Shown here piece by piece: positions 1 to 14,157 of a DNA stretch of 64,000 nucleotides (its first letter is position 1; every line of letters starts with the position of its first letter). The position numbers were made by a program, and so were the translations under genes. Source of the DNA: Exiguobacterium sp. BMC-KP (GTDB taxonomy: Bacteria; Bacillota; Bacilli; Exiguobacteriales; Exiguobacteriaceae); NCBI RefSeq assembly GCF_001275385.1, contig NZ_LGIW01000012.1:1-64000 (forward strand). The letters run 5' to 3'. The notes below the pieces were generated by a model. The model had not been told where the DNA came from and did not search any database. It saw only the letters and a program-made list of their open reading frames with translations.

Positions 1-76
1 TGTATTCCGTAGAATACGTTTTTGCCTCATCGTTCAGTTTTCAAAGTTCGTCCGCGCCTGTTTTGGCGACTCAATT
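1..76 (-). other. rRNA operon leader (16S 5' leader, partial)
   Basis: On the minus strand this stretch follows a consensus-like promoter. It contains a boxA-like segment (CTTTGAAAACTGAAC, within 32-47) typical of the leader before 16S rRNA in Bacillales. No mature 16S sequence is seen, so the operon must continue beyond the left edge. An rRNA operon downstream of gyrA is the usual arrangement in Bacillus. This is inference from the leader and promoter only. Confidence 0.6.
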
Positions 77-105
77 AGAATACCAAGTCTGAAACAAGAA
101 GTCAA
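77..105 (-). promoter_or_regulatory. Sigma-A promoter of the rRNA leader
   Basis: Read on the minus strand: TTGACT (105-100), a 17-base spacer, TATTCT (82-77). It points leftward into the boxA-containing leader. The AT-rich tract just upstream (106-180) could act as an UP element. The rest of 106-228 shows no gene. Confidence 0.65.
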
Positions 106-228
106 CAACTTTTTTGAAATTGTTTTTTTTCGTTTGTTTCAAACGCTTGTCGTTGTTAAGGACATGTAATAATATATCATGCGTTTTATTATTGCGCAAC
201 ACTTATTTTAAATTATTTTTAAAATCAT

Positions 229-273
229 GAGTAAGCCTCTTAAACCCTATAACAACGTCTTAAGAGGCTGCTC
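229..273 (-). terminator. Hairpin downstream of the HD-GYP gene
   Basis: Arms GCCTCTTAA and TTAAGAGGC with extra pairing (gagtaa/ctgctc) enclose a loop of about 16 bases, just after the stop codon of the HD-GYP gene. The T run is poor on the minus strand, so termination efficiency is uncertain. Confidence 0.45.
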
Positions 274-283
274 ATTTTTACCA

Positions 284-1327
284 TCAATCCATTAACTGAA
301 TAATACTATGTTGCCGTTCTTCCATTAAATCAATAATCGTCATCCGTCCTTGTTCTTCGTAGGAAATAACAGGTCGATCAAAAATCGGATTCTTTCGAAC
401 GATTGTTGCAATCTTCCCATTACTCATTAACACACGATCTCCGACTTCTATTGGTAGAAGTAACTGCCCGAGCAATAAGACATACTTCGAACAATATTGC
501 ATCGGTCGTGCTTTTAAGTGACGGTATGCGTCAAACGGTGTATAAGCTTCTCGGTACGGACGCCAGCTCGTCATCGCAGCAAAAACATCTGCGACAATAA
601 AAAGTCGACTATGATCCGTAATCTTATCTCCTTTTACCTTTAAAGGATAACCGGTCCCATCTAAACGTTCATGATGTTGAACAATCAAACGATTAACCGT
701 ATCGGAGATGATCGTCTCCTTTTGCAATGCTTGATATGCCATTGCCGGGTGACGTTGAAAAATTTCTTGTTGCATTGCTTCATATCGTTTCGTGTGACGC
801 CACTCCATGATCCGCGCTAGTCCGTAATCGGCAAAATAGGATGCCGTCCATAGCTCATGAATCATTTTCCGGTCTTTTCCGACTGCTTCAGCAAGCATTT
901 GTGCAACGGCCCCTCGATAAATGGCATGTCGAACTGTATAAGCTTCTGTTCCACGCTCGAGGAAGAATGGTAAGACATCCTTTCTCGTAATTCGTTCTGG
1001 AACAGATTGTTTGACCCAGCTCAACGCGTCATACACATTCGGCTTCATTCCTTGTTCCCATGACATGAAGACTTTATTGTAAGAGCGAATGAATTCTTCA
1101 AAAGGGTGTTCCGTGTGGGCTTCAACTGTTTCTACCTGCACCTCTTCACCTTCTACAAGATCTGGTCGATCCTCAATGACGACTTCCTTGATCAAAAAAC
1201 GTTGAATGCGTCGTAACTCATCGTTTCCTATTTTCTTTCCTGCTTCTACGATCGGATGATCCGTATGTAAATAGATGGATTCAGTCAAACGATCCCCGAT
1301 GCGTAACTGGTTACTCGCTACTCGCAT
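284..1327 (-). CDS. HD-GYP-type protein with degenerate HD motif
   Basis: A 347-residue protein downstream of gyrA. HD-GYP proteins usually hydrolyse cyclic di-GMP using a metal-binding HD centre. The GYP signature HHERLDGTGYP is intact at 218-228, with the downstream region ADVFAAMTSWRPYR (246-259) and a RHP motif at 192-194. The expected HD doublet of the first metal site reads ADYG at 166-169, so the histidine is lost. Residues 1-60 and 290-347 form small non-HD extensions. The family match is strong, but phosphodiesterase activity is doubtful. It may be a c-di-GMP binder or have another substrate. It follows gyrA after a terminator (1363-1397), so it may be transcribed separately or by read-through. 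Confidence 0.85.
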   Translation of the reverse strand: MRVASNQLRIGDRLTESIYLHTDHPIVEAGKKIGNDELRRIQRFLIKEVVIEDRPDLVEGEEVQVETVEAHTEHPFEEFIRSYNKVFMSWEQGMKPNVYDALSWVKQSVPERITRKDVLPFFLERGTEAYTVRHAIYRGAVAQMLAEAVGKDRKMIHELWTASYFADYGLARIMEWRHTKRYEAMQQEIFQRHPAMAYQALQKETIISDTVNRLIVQHHERLDGTGYPLKVKGDKITDHSRLFIVADVFAAMTSWRPYREAYTPFDAYRHLKARPMQYCSKYVLLLGQLLLPIEVGDRVLMSNGKIATIVRKNPIFDRPVISYEEQGRMTIIDLMEERQHSIIQLMD

Positions 1328-1362
1328 ATCGCTTCGTTCCTTTCTCTTCTTTCTATATATGT

Positions 1363-1397
1363 AGATAAAAACAGCAGAGTGGCATCACTCTGCTGTT
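1363..1397 (-). terminator. Rho-independent terminator after gyrA
   Basis: On the minus strand, a perfect 12-base-pair stem (AACAGCAGAGTG / CACTCTGCTGTT, 1370-1397) is followed by TTTTTATCT. It lies between gyrA and the HD-GYP gene. Confidence 0.85.
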
Positions 1398-1415
1398 ACA
1401 GTACTAACATCTTGC

Positions 1416-4040
<2,625 letters not shown>

Positions 4041-4055
4041 CCTCTCTGTTCAGCG

Positions 4056-7134
<3,079 letters not shown>

Positions 7135-7135
7135 G

Positions 7136-7357
7136 TTAGTTGCCCTCGTTCTTGATGATGAACTGACCGTAGTCTTCTACATCAATGATATCTCCATCCC
7201 GTAATTTACGACCACGTCGCTGATCGACTTCGCCGTTGACTAGAATTGGCACCTCTGCTAAAAATGGTTTGGCTTGTCCTCCGCTTGAGATGATATCCGA
7301 TAGCTTCAAGAACTGCCCTAACGTGACATATTCCGTTGTAATTCTGATTTCTTGCAT
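7136..7357 (-). CDS. yaaA: S4 domain-containing RNA-binding protein YaaA
   Basis: A 73-residue protein made almost entirely of one S4 RNA-binding domain ([18 protein letters not shown], then [14 protein letters not shown]). In Bacillus it sits between dnaN and recF, as here, and is linked to ribosome assembly. That role is known for the family and is not shown by this sequence. Its stop codon is separated from the recF GTG by one base. Confidence 0.93.
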   Translation of the reverse strand: MQEIRITTEYVTLGQFLKLSDIISSGGQAKPFLAEVPILVNGEVDQRRGRKLRDGDIIDVEDYGQFIIKNEGN

Positions 7358-7454
7358 GGATTGACTCCTCCTACCTACATATTATAAATGACGTACTCTT
7401 TATTGTACTAAACATTGGACGATTTAGCAAAATCCCCGAACGTATATACGGTAT

Positions 7455-7496
7455 ACGAAAAAGACGGATCCGATGTCGAAACAATCGAACCCGTCT
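7455..7496 (-). terminator. Rho-independent terminator after dnaN
   Basis: On the minus strand, AGACGGGTTCGAT, loop TGTTTCGAC, ATCGGATCCGTCT, then TTTTTCG. The stem is nearly perfect. It separates dnaN from yaaA-recF-gyrBA, which therefore need their own promoter or read-through. Confidence 0.75.
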
Positions 7497-7519
7497 TGTC
7501 GTGTGTTTTATGTTGATGC

Positions 7520-8653
7520 TTACGCTGTTCGGACTGGAAGAATCAGTTGCAGAACGTTGTCTTGATCGACTGGGTGCAAGATGAACGGACGAATCGAACC
7601 CGTAAACTGGATTTCGATATCAGTTGCGTCAAGTGCTTTCAAGGCGTCCATCATGTACTTCGAGTTGAACGAGATTTTGAGCTCTTCTCCTTCAAGTGAA
7701 AGGATGCTGACTTGCTCCGAGACTTTCCCGACCTCTGGTGAATGGGAAGAGATCTCGACAGCTGTCGTTCCTTCAGCAGCGAACTTGATGACGTTGTTAC
7801 GGTCCTCGCGTGCAAGAAGTGACGCACGATCAATTGCTTGGAGCAATTCTTTTGCGTTCATCCGGACGGCTGTCCGGTACTCTTCTGGAATCAAACGTGA
7901 TGTATCTGGATAATTTCCGTCAAGTAGACGCGAGAAGAATAGAACATGCTTCATCTTAAACAGAATCTGTTGGTTCGTGATCGTGATATCCACATGACCA
8001 TCCCCAAGCAACTTCGATAATTCGTTTAGGCTCTTTCCTGGAACGATGACGTTCTGGAACGAGATGTCCGTATCTGTCTCGAACTGAGCACGACGGAGGG
8101 CGAGACGGTGGCTATCTGTTGAAACACACGTCAAGATGCCTTTATCGGCTGAGAAGTTCACACCTGTTAGAACAGGACGTGTTTCTTGAACAGCGACGGC
8201 AAAACTCGTTTGGCGGATCATCGAACGTAAGAGATCAGCCGGTAAACGGAAACGTTGTCCCCCATCTACTTGTGGAAGACGTGGGAATTCATCTGGATCA
8301 AGACCGTTTAAATGGAATTCTGCAGTTCCTGACTGAATCCGTGTCATGAAGTTTGGTGAGACTTCGAGTGTCACTTCGTCTTTTGGCATCTTTTTGACGA
8401 TATCGCCGAAGAAGCGAGCATTCAAGACGACACTACCAGCACGGTGGACCGTGACGTAAGACGTTCCGTTCTCTTCTGCATAGATTGTCCGTTCAATCGA
8501 GATTTCTGTATCGCTTCCTGTCAGCGTCATGCCATCTCCATGAGCTTCAAGTTTGATCCCTGTCAGAATCGGAATCGTTGTGCGGGATGAGACCGCTTTG
8601 GCTACATCTTGTACTGCTTGAATTAAAGCTTCGCGTTGAATGGTGATATGCAT
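7520..8653 (-). CDS. dnaN: DNA polymerase III sliding clamp (beta subunit)
   Basis: A 377-residue protein that forms a ring-shaped dimer and tethers the replicative polymerase to DNA. It aligns along its whole length with bacterial beta clamps: the N-terminal MHITIQREALIQAVQDVAKA, and the C-terminal PFILHPVDQDNVLQLILPVRT that forms part of the protein-binding cleft. The length is typical. The ATG at 8653 follows a GAGGAG ribosome-binding site. It lies immediately downstream of the dnaA-proximal origin element. Confidence 0.98.
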   Translation of the reverse strand: MHITIQREALIQAVQDVAKAVSSRTTIPILTGIKLEAHGDGMTLTGSDTEISIERTIYAEENGTSYVTVHRAGSVVLNARFFGDIVKKMPKDEVTLEVSPNFMTRIQSGTAEFHLNGLDPDEFPRLPQVDGGQRFRLPADLLRSMIRQTSFAVAVQETRPVLTGVNFSADKGILTCVSTDSHRLALRRAQFETDTDISFQNVIVPGKSLNELSKLLGDGHVDITITNQQILFKMKHVLFFSRLLDGNYPDTSRLIPEEYRTAVRMNAKELLQAIDRASLLAREDRNNVIKFAAEGTTAVEISSHSPEVGKVSEQVSILSLEGEELKISFNSKYMMDALKALDATDIEIQFTGSIRPFILHPVDQDNVLQLILPVRTA

Positions 8654-8696
8654 ATCGTCGTTAGACTCCTCTCGAAAATAATGGGCATGCGCCCAT

Positions 8697-8844
8697 CATA
8701 ACATAATAATATATTTTTTTAATAATAGTCTTAGGGGCTGTGGATAGTGTGGATAAGTCGGTGGATAACTTGATATAAAGCCAAAAAAGGTGTGGATAAG
8801 TTGTGGATAACTACCCTACTTTATCCACATGTTTATCCACAGTT
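8697..8844. other. oriC, dnaA-dnaN part: DnaA boxes, trio and unwinding element
   Basis: DnaA boxes (TGTGGATAA or one-mismatch variants) lie at 8739-8747, 8748-8756, 8760-8768, 8791-8799 and 8802-8810. Inverted copies (TTATCCACA) are at 8821-8829 and 8833-8841. Next to the tandem pair 8739-8756 is a short GC run (GGGGC), then bases that, read 3' to 5' on the plus strand, give GAT-TCT-GAT-AAT-AAT, matching the DnaA-trio pattern. Beyond this is an almost pure A/T stretch (8701-8730). The layout closely parallels the Bacillus subtilis unwinding region between dnaA and dnaN. Confidence 0.9.
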
Positions 8845-10236
8845 TTACGAATGCTTCAATTCATGTTTGATTTGTTCGATGACTTTTCCCGTTTCCCCGT
8901 CCGATTTGATCAACATACTAATCTTTTCATGGGCATGGATGACCGTCGTATGATCTCGCCCCCCGAATTCTTCCCCAATCTTCGGTAAAGAGCTCTCTGT
9001 CATCTCACGCGAGAGATACATTGCAATTTGACGAGGAAAAGCAATCGATTTTGTCCGTTTTTTCGCCTTAAGGTCATCAAAGGGCAAATTAAAGTGCTTA
9101 CTGACCGATTCCTGGATGTCGCGAATCGTGACTTTACGCGGTTCAGCGACTGGCATGATGTTATGCAAGGCTTCCGCAGCGACATTTGGGTCGATTGGTC
9201 GTCCGACGAGATTCGCATAGGCAATGACGCGGGTCAATGCCCCTTCAAGCTCACGAATATTCGTATCAATCTGACTCGCGATGTAAAGCATGACTTCATT
9301 TGAGACATCAAGTTGCTCAGCATTCGCCTTTTTACGTAAAATCGCGATTCGCGTCTCGAGATCCGGTGGCGTGATATCTGTGATCAGTCCCCACTCAAAA
9401 CGTGACCGAAGCCGATCTTCAAGCGTTGGAATCTCTTTTGGTGGTCGATCGCTTGAAATGATGATTTGTTTTTGGTCGTTATGCAGTGCATTGAATGTGT
9501 GGAAAAATTCTTCTTGCGTCTGTTCTTTGCCCGCAAGGAACTGGATGTCATCAATTAAGAGGACATCGATGTTACGGTATTTATTTCGAAACTCAACCGT
9601 CTTATTATCGCGGATTGAGTTAATGAAGTCATTCGTAAAGCGTTCAGAAGAGACATAGGCAATTCGTGTCCCTAGATTTTGATCTTGAACGTACTGTCCG
9701 ATGGCATGCATCAAATGGGTTTTGCCAAGACCAACGCCACCATAGATGAAAAGCGGATTATATGCTTTAGCAGGTGCTTCTGCAACAGCCAGTGAAGCGG
9801 CATGTGCAAAACGATTACCCGATCCGATGACGAATGTATCGAACGTGTACTTCTCATTTAATTGTCCGAGTTCACTCATCGTCAGCTCATCTGTTGGTCT
9901 GCGCATGTTCGATGGACGCGATTTTGGAGCCGGTGTTGCCTCAATCCGTTCCTCTTCTTGTCGATCAAGCATTTTCTTCGCTTGTCCCTCTTCAATGAAC
10001 TGAATATCGAGTCGGCTTCCTGTTACTTCCTCAACTGTGTCTTCGAGTAAAGATAAGTACTGGCGCTCGAGCCATGTCACCGTGAATGCAGCTGGTGCTG
10101 AAACGAGTAGTGTCGTGCCATTTAGCGTGACGCCTTCTGTGGATTTCAACCACATATCATAACTAGCTTTCGGTGTTCGTTCCTCTTCCTCGATCACAGA
10201 TAAGACATTATGCCAAAGTTCGGCAGCGTTTTTCAT
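8845..10236 (-). CDS. dnaA: Chromosomal replication initiator DnaA
   Basis: The 463-residue AAA+ initiator that binds DnaA boxes and melts the origin. Domain I is at about 1-85 and a variable linker at about 90-130. The AAA+ domain has Walker [15 protein letters not shown] and Walker [13 protein letters not shown]. The C-terminal DNA-binding helix-turn-helix carries the signature [16 protein letters not shown]. It starts at the ATG at 10236, after AGGGGGG. DnaA boxes flank it on both sides, so it is probably autoregulated. Confidence 0.99.
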   Translation of the reverse strand: MKNAAELWHNVLSVIEEEERTPKASYDMWLKSTEGVTLNGTTLLVSAPAAFTVTWLERQYLSLLEDTVEEVTGSRLDIQFIEEGQAKKMLDRQEEERIEATPAPKSRPSNMRRPTDELTMSELGQLNEKYTFDTFVIGSGNRFAHAASLAVAEAPAKAYNPLFIYGGVGLGKTHLMHAIGQYVQDQNLGTRIAYVSSERFTNDFINSIRDNKTVEFRNKYRNIDVLLIDDIQFLAGKEQTQEEFFHTFNALHNDQKQIIISSDRPPKEIPTLEDRLRSRFEWGLITDITPPDLETRIAILRKKANAEQLDVSNEVMLYIASQIDTNIRELEGALTRVIAYANLVGRPIDPNVAAEALHNIMPVAEPRKVTIRDIQESVSKHFNLPFDDLKAKKRTKSIAFPRQIAMYLSREMTESSLPKIGEEFGGRDHTTVIHAHEKISMLIKSDGETGKVIEQIKHELKHS

Positions 10237-10283
10237 AAATACCCCCCTTTTTTTATCAAGATAGAAAATTTTTGTACACAGGC

Positions 10284-10748
10284 TTATACACAGACAAGGT
10301 TAATGAAGAAACTCGACTTATCCCCATAACGTAAAAACTGTGGATAACGTTATCCACAGGCAGTTGAATCTGTGTATAAAGTTATCCACAGGGTGTGTAT
10401 AACTTGTTTTGTCCTGAACGATCAGGATCATGTTATGCACAATTAGTGTATCAAAAGAAATGAGCCCTGGCAATGGTTGGAATGATTTATCCACAAGTAA
10501 ATTAAACCGTCCACAGGTAGTTACCCACAAGCTGTGGATAGTGTGGATAAATTGTGGATAAGAGGTGGATAACTTTTCGAAAGAGGAAGCGTTGAAAAAG
10601 AGTTATTCACAAAATGCAAAAGAAGTCGAAAAAGGGAATCCAAAATCGAGGATTGACGTTGATTTTAAAAAATACTATTGTAGACAAAGTGAAGAGTTAT
10701 CCACGGAAAGTGTGGATAATGTGGATAAGTCTGTGGATAGGTGGATAA
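10284..10748. other. oriC, upstream DnaA-box clusters
   Basis: This gene-free stretch (10237-10973) is packed with DnaA boxes. Exact matches lie at 10339-10347, 10350-10358, 10382-10390, 10487-10495, 10542-10550, 10553-10561, 10711-10719 and 10720-10728. One-mismatch boxes lie at 10284-10292, 10318-10326, 10371-10379, 10394-10402, 10433-10441, 10521-10529, 10533-10541, 10564-10572, 10603-10611, 10697-10705, 10732-10740 and 10740-10748. Two sub-clusters are visible, about 10284-10611 and 10697-10748, resembling incA/incB upstream of Bacillus dnaA. Short open frames here are artefacts of the repeats. Confidence 0.92.
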
Positions 10749-10876
10749 GTCTACAAGTTACCCTTTCATGATCCAATTGCATTCTATCGCGTAATAAAGT
10801 TTACGCAGTGGAATCCTATCGCCTGTTTTTGAATCAATCCTCCCTTGAGCAGGACAAGAAATCTTCTCAACTTTCA

Positions 10877-10905
10877 TTGACAATGCCACAATCAGTTTAT
10901 ATAAT
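10877..10905 (+). promoter_or_regulatory. Consensus sigma-A promoter of rpmH
   Basis: TTGACA (10877-10882), a 17-base spacer and TATAAT (10900-10905) form a perfect consensus promoter about 70 bases upstream of rpmH, divergent from dnaA. Confidence 0.93.
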
Positions 10906-10973
10906 GTACAAGACTGCCTTAAAGTAGAAAATAACAATTGGTTATAAAGATCTTTTAAAGGAGGTGCAGACGA

Positions 10974-11108
10974 ATGAAACCAACTTTCAACCCAAACAAC
11001 CGTAAGCGTAAAAAAGTTCACGGATTCCGTGCGCGTATGGCTACGAAGAGTGGCCGCCGTATCTTGGCTGCTCGCCGTCTTAAGGGCCGCAAAGCCTTGA
11101 CTGTCTAA
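10974..11108 (+). CDS. rpmH: 50S ribosomal protein L34
   Basis: A 44-residue very basic protein beginning [18 protein letters not shown] and ending [11 protein letters not shown], the canonical L34 sequence. L34 is a late-assembly protein of the large ribosomal subunit. Strong AAAGGAGGTG ribosome-binding site at 10957-10966. The gene is followed by a terminator and then rnpA, the order conserved at many bacterial origins. Confidence 0.98.
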   Translation: MKPTFNPNNRKRKKVHGFRARMATKSGRRILAARRLKGRKALTV

Positions 11109-11123
11109 TGCATTGATGCATCC

Positions 11124-11158
11124 ATCACTTCGGGCATGATCCGAGGTGATTTTTTTTT
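11124..11158 (+). terminator. Terminator after rpmH
   Basis: Stem ATCACTTCGG / CCGAGGTGAT (one G-U pair), a 7-base loop, then eight or more T residues. rnpA lies 108 bases further on, so it is read by leakage or its own promoter. Confidence 0.88.
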
Positions 11159-11265
11159 ATGTTTTTTCGTGTGTTCGTGCTTTTGTCACATGCGCCCTAT
11201 CGCGCCGCATGTTTATTCTATGATATGATGAGAGACGACGAATTTTCGTAGTGTCAGGATGGAGT

Positions 11266-11625
11266 GTGAATAAGGTGAAGAAGGAATACCGCGTTAAGAA
11301 AGACAAGGAGTTCCAAGCGGTGTTTACTAAAGGAGCCTCTGTCGCAAATCGGCAATTTGTCGTGTATGCCTTGAAAAAGGAGCAACAGGCTCACTTTCGG
11401 GTTGGTTTATCCGTCAGCAAGAAAATCGGGAATGCCGTCGTCCGGAATCAGGTGAAACGGTATCTTCGGGAAGCATGCCAGCAGCATGAGGCCTCGATTG
11501 CCCCGAATTATGATTTGGTGATCATCGCGCGCAATCCGGCCGCTAAGATGACCGCGCAAGAAGTGGCTGACAGTCTCCGTCACGTCCTTAAACGTTCCGG
11601 TGTCTGGATGCGATCAAAAAAATGA
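11266..11625 (+). CDS. rnpA: Ribonuclease P protein component
   Basis: About 119 residues. This is the protein subunit of RNase P, which helps the catalytic RNA process pre-tRNA 5' ends. It has the family features KKEYRVKKDKEFQAVF at the N-terminus and the RNR-like motif in NAVVRNQVKRYLREA. The start is uncertain. GTG at 11266 follows AGGATGGAG, GTG at 11275 is possible, and an upstream GTG at 11251 lacks a site. It lies between rpmH and yidC as usual. Confidence 0.95.
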   Translation: MNKVKKEYRVKKDKEFQAVFTKGASVANRQFVVYALKKEQQAHFRVGLSVSKKIGNAVVRNQVKRYLREACQQHEASIAPNYDLVIIARNPAAKMTAQEVADSLRHVLKRSGVWMRSKK

Positions 11626-11729
11626 ATCGTAGCAATGCATCCTGTTGATTTGTACGGCGCTCCCTTTCCTTGCCTTACTATAGAAGAAGATGGCGTTCGA
11701 CAAAGCGTAAACAATTTCTAGGAGGAATT

Positions 11730-12584
11730 ATGAACAAGAGAACTAAGATTTGGTTAACTCTCGGACTCATGTCCGTGCTCGCAATCGTATTATCCGGTTG
11801 TACACCTAGCACATACGGAACTGGTGAACCGATCACAGCAGATACAGAAGGTTTTTGGAAACATTACTTCGTTTGGCCAATGGCGTGGTTGATTCGTGAG
11901 ATTTCACAGTTCTTTAGCGGTGATTACGGAATTGGAATCATCATCACAACACTTCTCGTTCGTCTTGTCATCCTTCCATTGATGATTAAACAAACGAAGA
12001 GTATGGGTGGGATGCAAGTCATTCAGCCTGAAATGATGAAGCTTCGTGAAAAATACAGCTCAAAAGACCAAGAGACACAACAGAAGTTGCAACAGGAAAT
12101 GATGAAGCTCTATCAAGAGCATAATGTCAATCCACTTGCAGGCTGTTTACCAATCTTGATCCAAATGCCGATTTTGATTGCATTCTACAACGCGATCATC
12201 TATACACCGGCTATTTTCCAACACACATTCCTCTGGTTCGACCTTGGGAAACCGGATCCATTCTTCATTTTGCCAATCATGTCTGCGGTATTGACGTATC
12301 TGCAACAAAAGATTTCGATGGCTGGTCAAGAAGACAATCCACAAATGAAAATCATGCTCTATGTTTTCCCGATCATGATCTTCGTCATGGGTGTTACACT
12401 CCCATCTGCCCTTTCTCTTTACTGGGTCGTCGGTTACATCTTCTCGATCGTCGTCACGATCGTCATCATGAAACCAATGCGTGAAAAGATTAAGTTGCAG
12501 ACAGAAGCAACACTTGCAGCGAAACGTGACAAGGAAACGGTACAAGCAGCACCGGCTCCTAAAAAGCCGAAAAAGAAACGCTAA
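11730..12584 (+). CDS. yidC: Membrane protein insertase YidC/OxaA
   Basis: A 284-residue YidC1-type insertase that places membrane proteins in the cytoplasmic membrane, alone or with SecYEG. It is a lipoprotein: hydrophobic signal with lipobox VLSGC (cysteine at about 24). The conserved YidC domain has about five membrane segments, with GDYGIGIIITTLLVRLVILP early and a basic C-terminal tail ending KKPKKKR. The ATG at 11730 follows a strong AGGAGG. The jag/khpB gene that normally follows yidC in Bacillus is absent; a terminator comes next. Confidence 0.96.
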   Translation: MNKRTKIWLTLGLMSVLAIVLSGCTPSTYGTGEPITADTEGFWKHYFVWPMAWLIREISQFFSGDYGIGIIITTLLVRLVILPLMIKQTKSMGGMQVIQPEMMKLREKYSSKDQETQQKLQQEMMKLYQEHNVNPLAGCLPILIQMPILIAFYNAIIYTPAIFQHTFLWFDLGKPDPFFILPIMSAVLTYLQQKISMAGQEDNPQMKIMLYVFPIMIFVMGVTLPSALSLYWVVGYIFSIVVTIVIMKPMREKIKLQTEATLAAKRDKETVQAAPAPKKPKKKR

Positions 12585-12591
12585 TATTTGA

Positions 12592-12636
12592 AGAGCGACG
12601 CTTTGTTTTGACAGAGTGTCGCTCTTTTTCTTTTGC
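12592..12636 (+). terminator. Terminator after yidC
   Basis: Stem AGAGCGACGCT / AGTGTCGCTCT with a loop around TTGTTTTGACAG, followed by TTTTTCTTTT. Confidence 0.85.
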
Positions 12637-12731
12637 GTCATTTCGTGTATAGTTGTTTCGTTATACCCATTGCAACGATTAAGGATTGAATACTCATAAA
12701 AAGACAGAAGAAAAACGAGGTGGAAAAACGG

Positions 12732-14114
12732 ATGATGGAATTTGATACGATTGCCGCGATTTCGACGCCGATGGGAGAAGGGGCGATTGCGATCGTGCGC
12801 TTATCAGGTCCTGATGCAGTCGCTGTAGCCGACCGTGTCTATAAAGGGAATAACCGCTTGACGGAAGTACCAACCCATACGATTCATTATGGGAAATTGG
12901 TCGACCACGAGGCGGATCGTGTCGTCGATGAAGTAATGGTGAGTGTCATGCGCGCACCAAAGACGTTTACACGTGAAGATGTCATCGAATTGAATTGTCA
13001 TGGGGGAGTTGTCGCGGTCAATCGTGTCCTCGAACTCATCCTTGCGCAACCGGAAGTCCGGTTAGCGGAACCTGGTGAATTTACGAAACGTGCTTTTCTA
13101 AACGGACGAATCGACTTATCGCAGGCGGAAGCCGTCATGGATCTCATCCGGGCGAAGACGGACCGAGCGATGCATGTCGCCGTTAGTCAGATTGAAGGGC
13201 GTCTTTCAAAACTCGTCCAAGACTTACGTCAACAATTGCTACAAACGATTGCTGCGATTGAAGTTAACATCGATTACCCTGAATATGATGCAGAAGAGAT
13301 GACACAACAGATCGTTGAACGCGATGCTGGTGCTGTCCGTGCGATTCTGGCAGAGTTATTAACAACGGCACGCCAAGGAAAAATCTTGCGCGAAGGGTTA
13401 TCCACAGCGATTATTGGTCGTCCGAACGTCGGAAAATCGTCTTTGCTCAACACATTGGTGCAAGAAGCAAAGGCCATCGTCACCGATATCGCCGGAACGA
13501 CGCGCGATACGATTGAGGAGTACGTCAATGTTCGCGGTGTACCGCTGAAGTTGATTGATACGGCAGGGATTCGTGAAACGGAAGATATCGTCGAACGGAT
13601 GGGTGTTGAAAAGTCACGTCAGGCTTTAAAGACGGCCGATTTGATCTTACTCGTCTTAAACGGAAACGATGTTCTGACGGATGAGGATGTCTTGCTGTTT
13701 GAAGCGATCAAAGGAATGAACGCGATCATTATCGTCAACAAGAGTGACCTGACGCAACAGATTGATTTGGCGCGTGTCACGGAGCTTGCTGATGGTCGAC
13801 CAATCGTTACGACATCCTTGCTCGAAGAAGCAGGAGTCAACGATCTTGAAGCCGCGATTGCGAGTTTATTCTTTGAACAGGGTGTCGAGAGTCAGGATAT
13901 GACATACGTCTCGAATGCACGACACATCCAGCTGATCAAACGAGCGAGTCAAATGATTGAAGATGCTCTCGGGGCAGCAGAAGCGGCGATGCCGATTGAT
14001 ATGGTACAGATTGATTTACGACGAGCGTGGGATACGCTTGGCGAGATCAATGGTGATACAGCACAGGATAGTTTATTGGATCAGTTGTTTTCGCAGTTCT
14101 GTCTCGGGAAATAA
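12732..14114 (+). CDS. mnmE: tRNA modification GTPase MnmE
   Basis: A 460-residue GTPase that works with MnmG to modify the wobble uridine (carboxymethylaminomethyl at U34) of certain tRNAs. N-terminal tetrahydrofolate-binding region ([22 protein letters not shown]), inserted G domain with [10 protein letters not shown] (about 230) and DTAGIRET, and the C-terminal CLGK motif whose cysteine is characteristic. I chose the ATG at 12732, after the GAGGTGG ribosome-binding site. A GTG at 12720 is in frame but overlaps that site. Followed by mnmG 43 bases on. Confidence 0.97.
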   Translation: MMEFDTIAAISTPMGEGAIAIVRLSGPDAVAVADRVYKGNNRLTEVPTHTIHYGKLVDHEADRVVDEVMVSVMRAPKTFTREDVIELNCHGGVVAVNRVLELILAQPEVRLAEPGEFTKRAFLNGRIDLSQAEAVMDLIRAKTDRAMHVAVSQIEGRLSKLVQDLRQQLLQTIAAIEVNIDYPEYDAEEMTQQIVERDAGAVRAILAELLTTARQGKILREGLSTAIIGRPNVGKSSLLNTLVQEAKAIVTDIAGTTRDTIEEYVNVRGVPLKLIDTAGIRETEDIVERMGVEKSRQALKTADLILLVLNGNDVLTDEDVLLFEAIKGMNAIIIVNKSDLTQQIDLARVTELADGRPIVTTSLLEEAGVNDLEAAIASLFFEQGVESQDMTYVSNARHIQLIKRASQMIEDALGAAEAAMPIDMVQIDLRRAWDTLGEINGDTAQDSLLDQLFSQFCLGK

Positions 14115-14157
14115 TCCAAGACAACTGCGTGTGGAATAAGAAGGAGGAACCAGTACT

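Noticed and set aside
10565-10771. Open frame of 68 codons in the DnaA-box region
   Set aside because: Composed largely of DnaA-box repeats with no good ribosome-binding site; a by-product of the repeat sequence.
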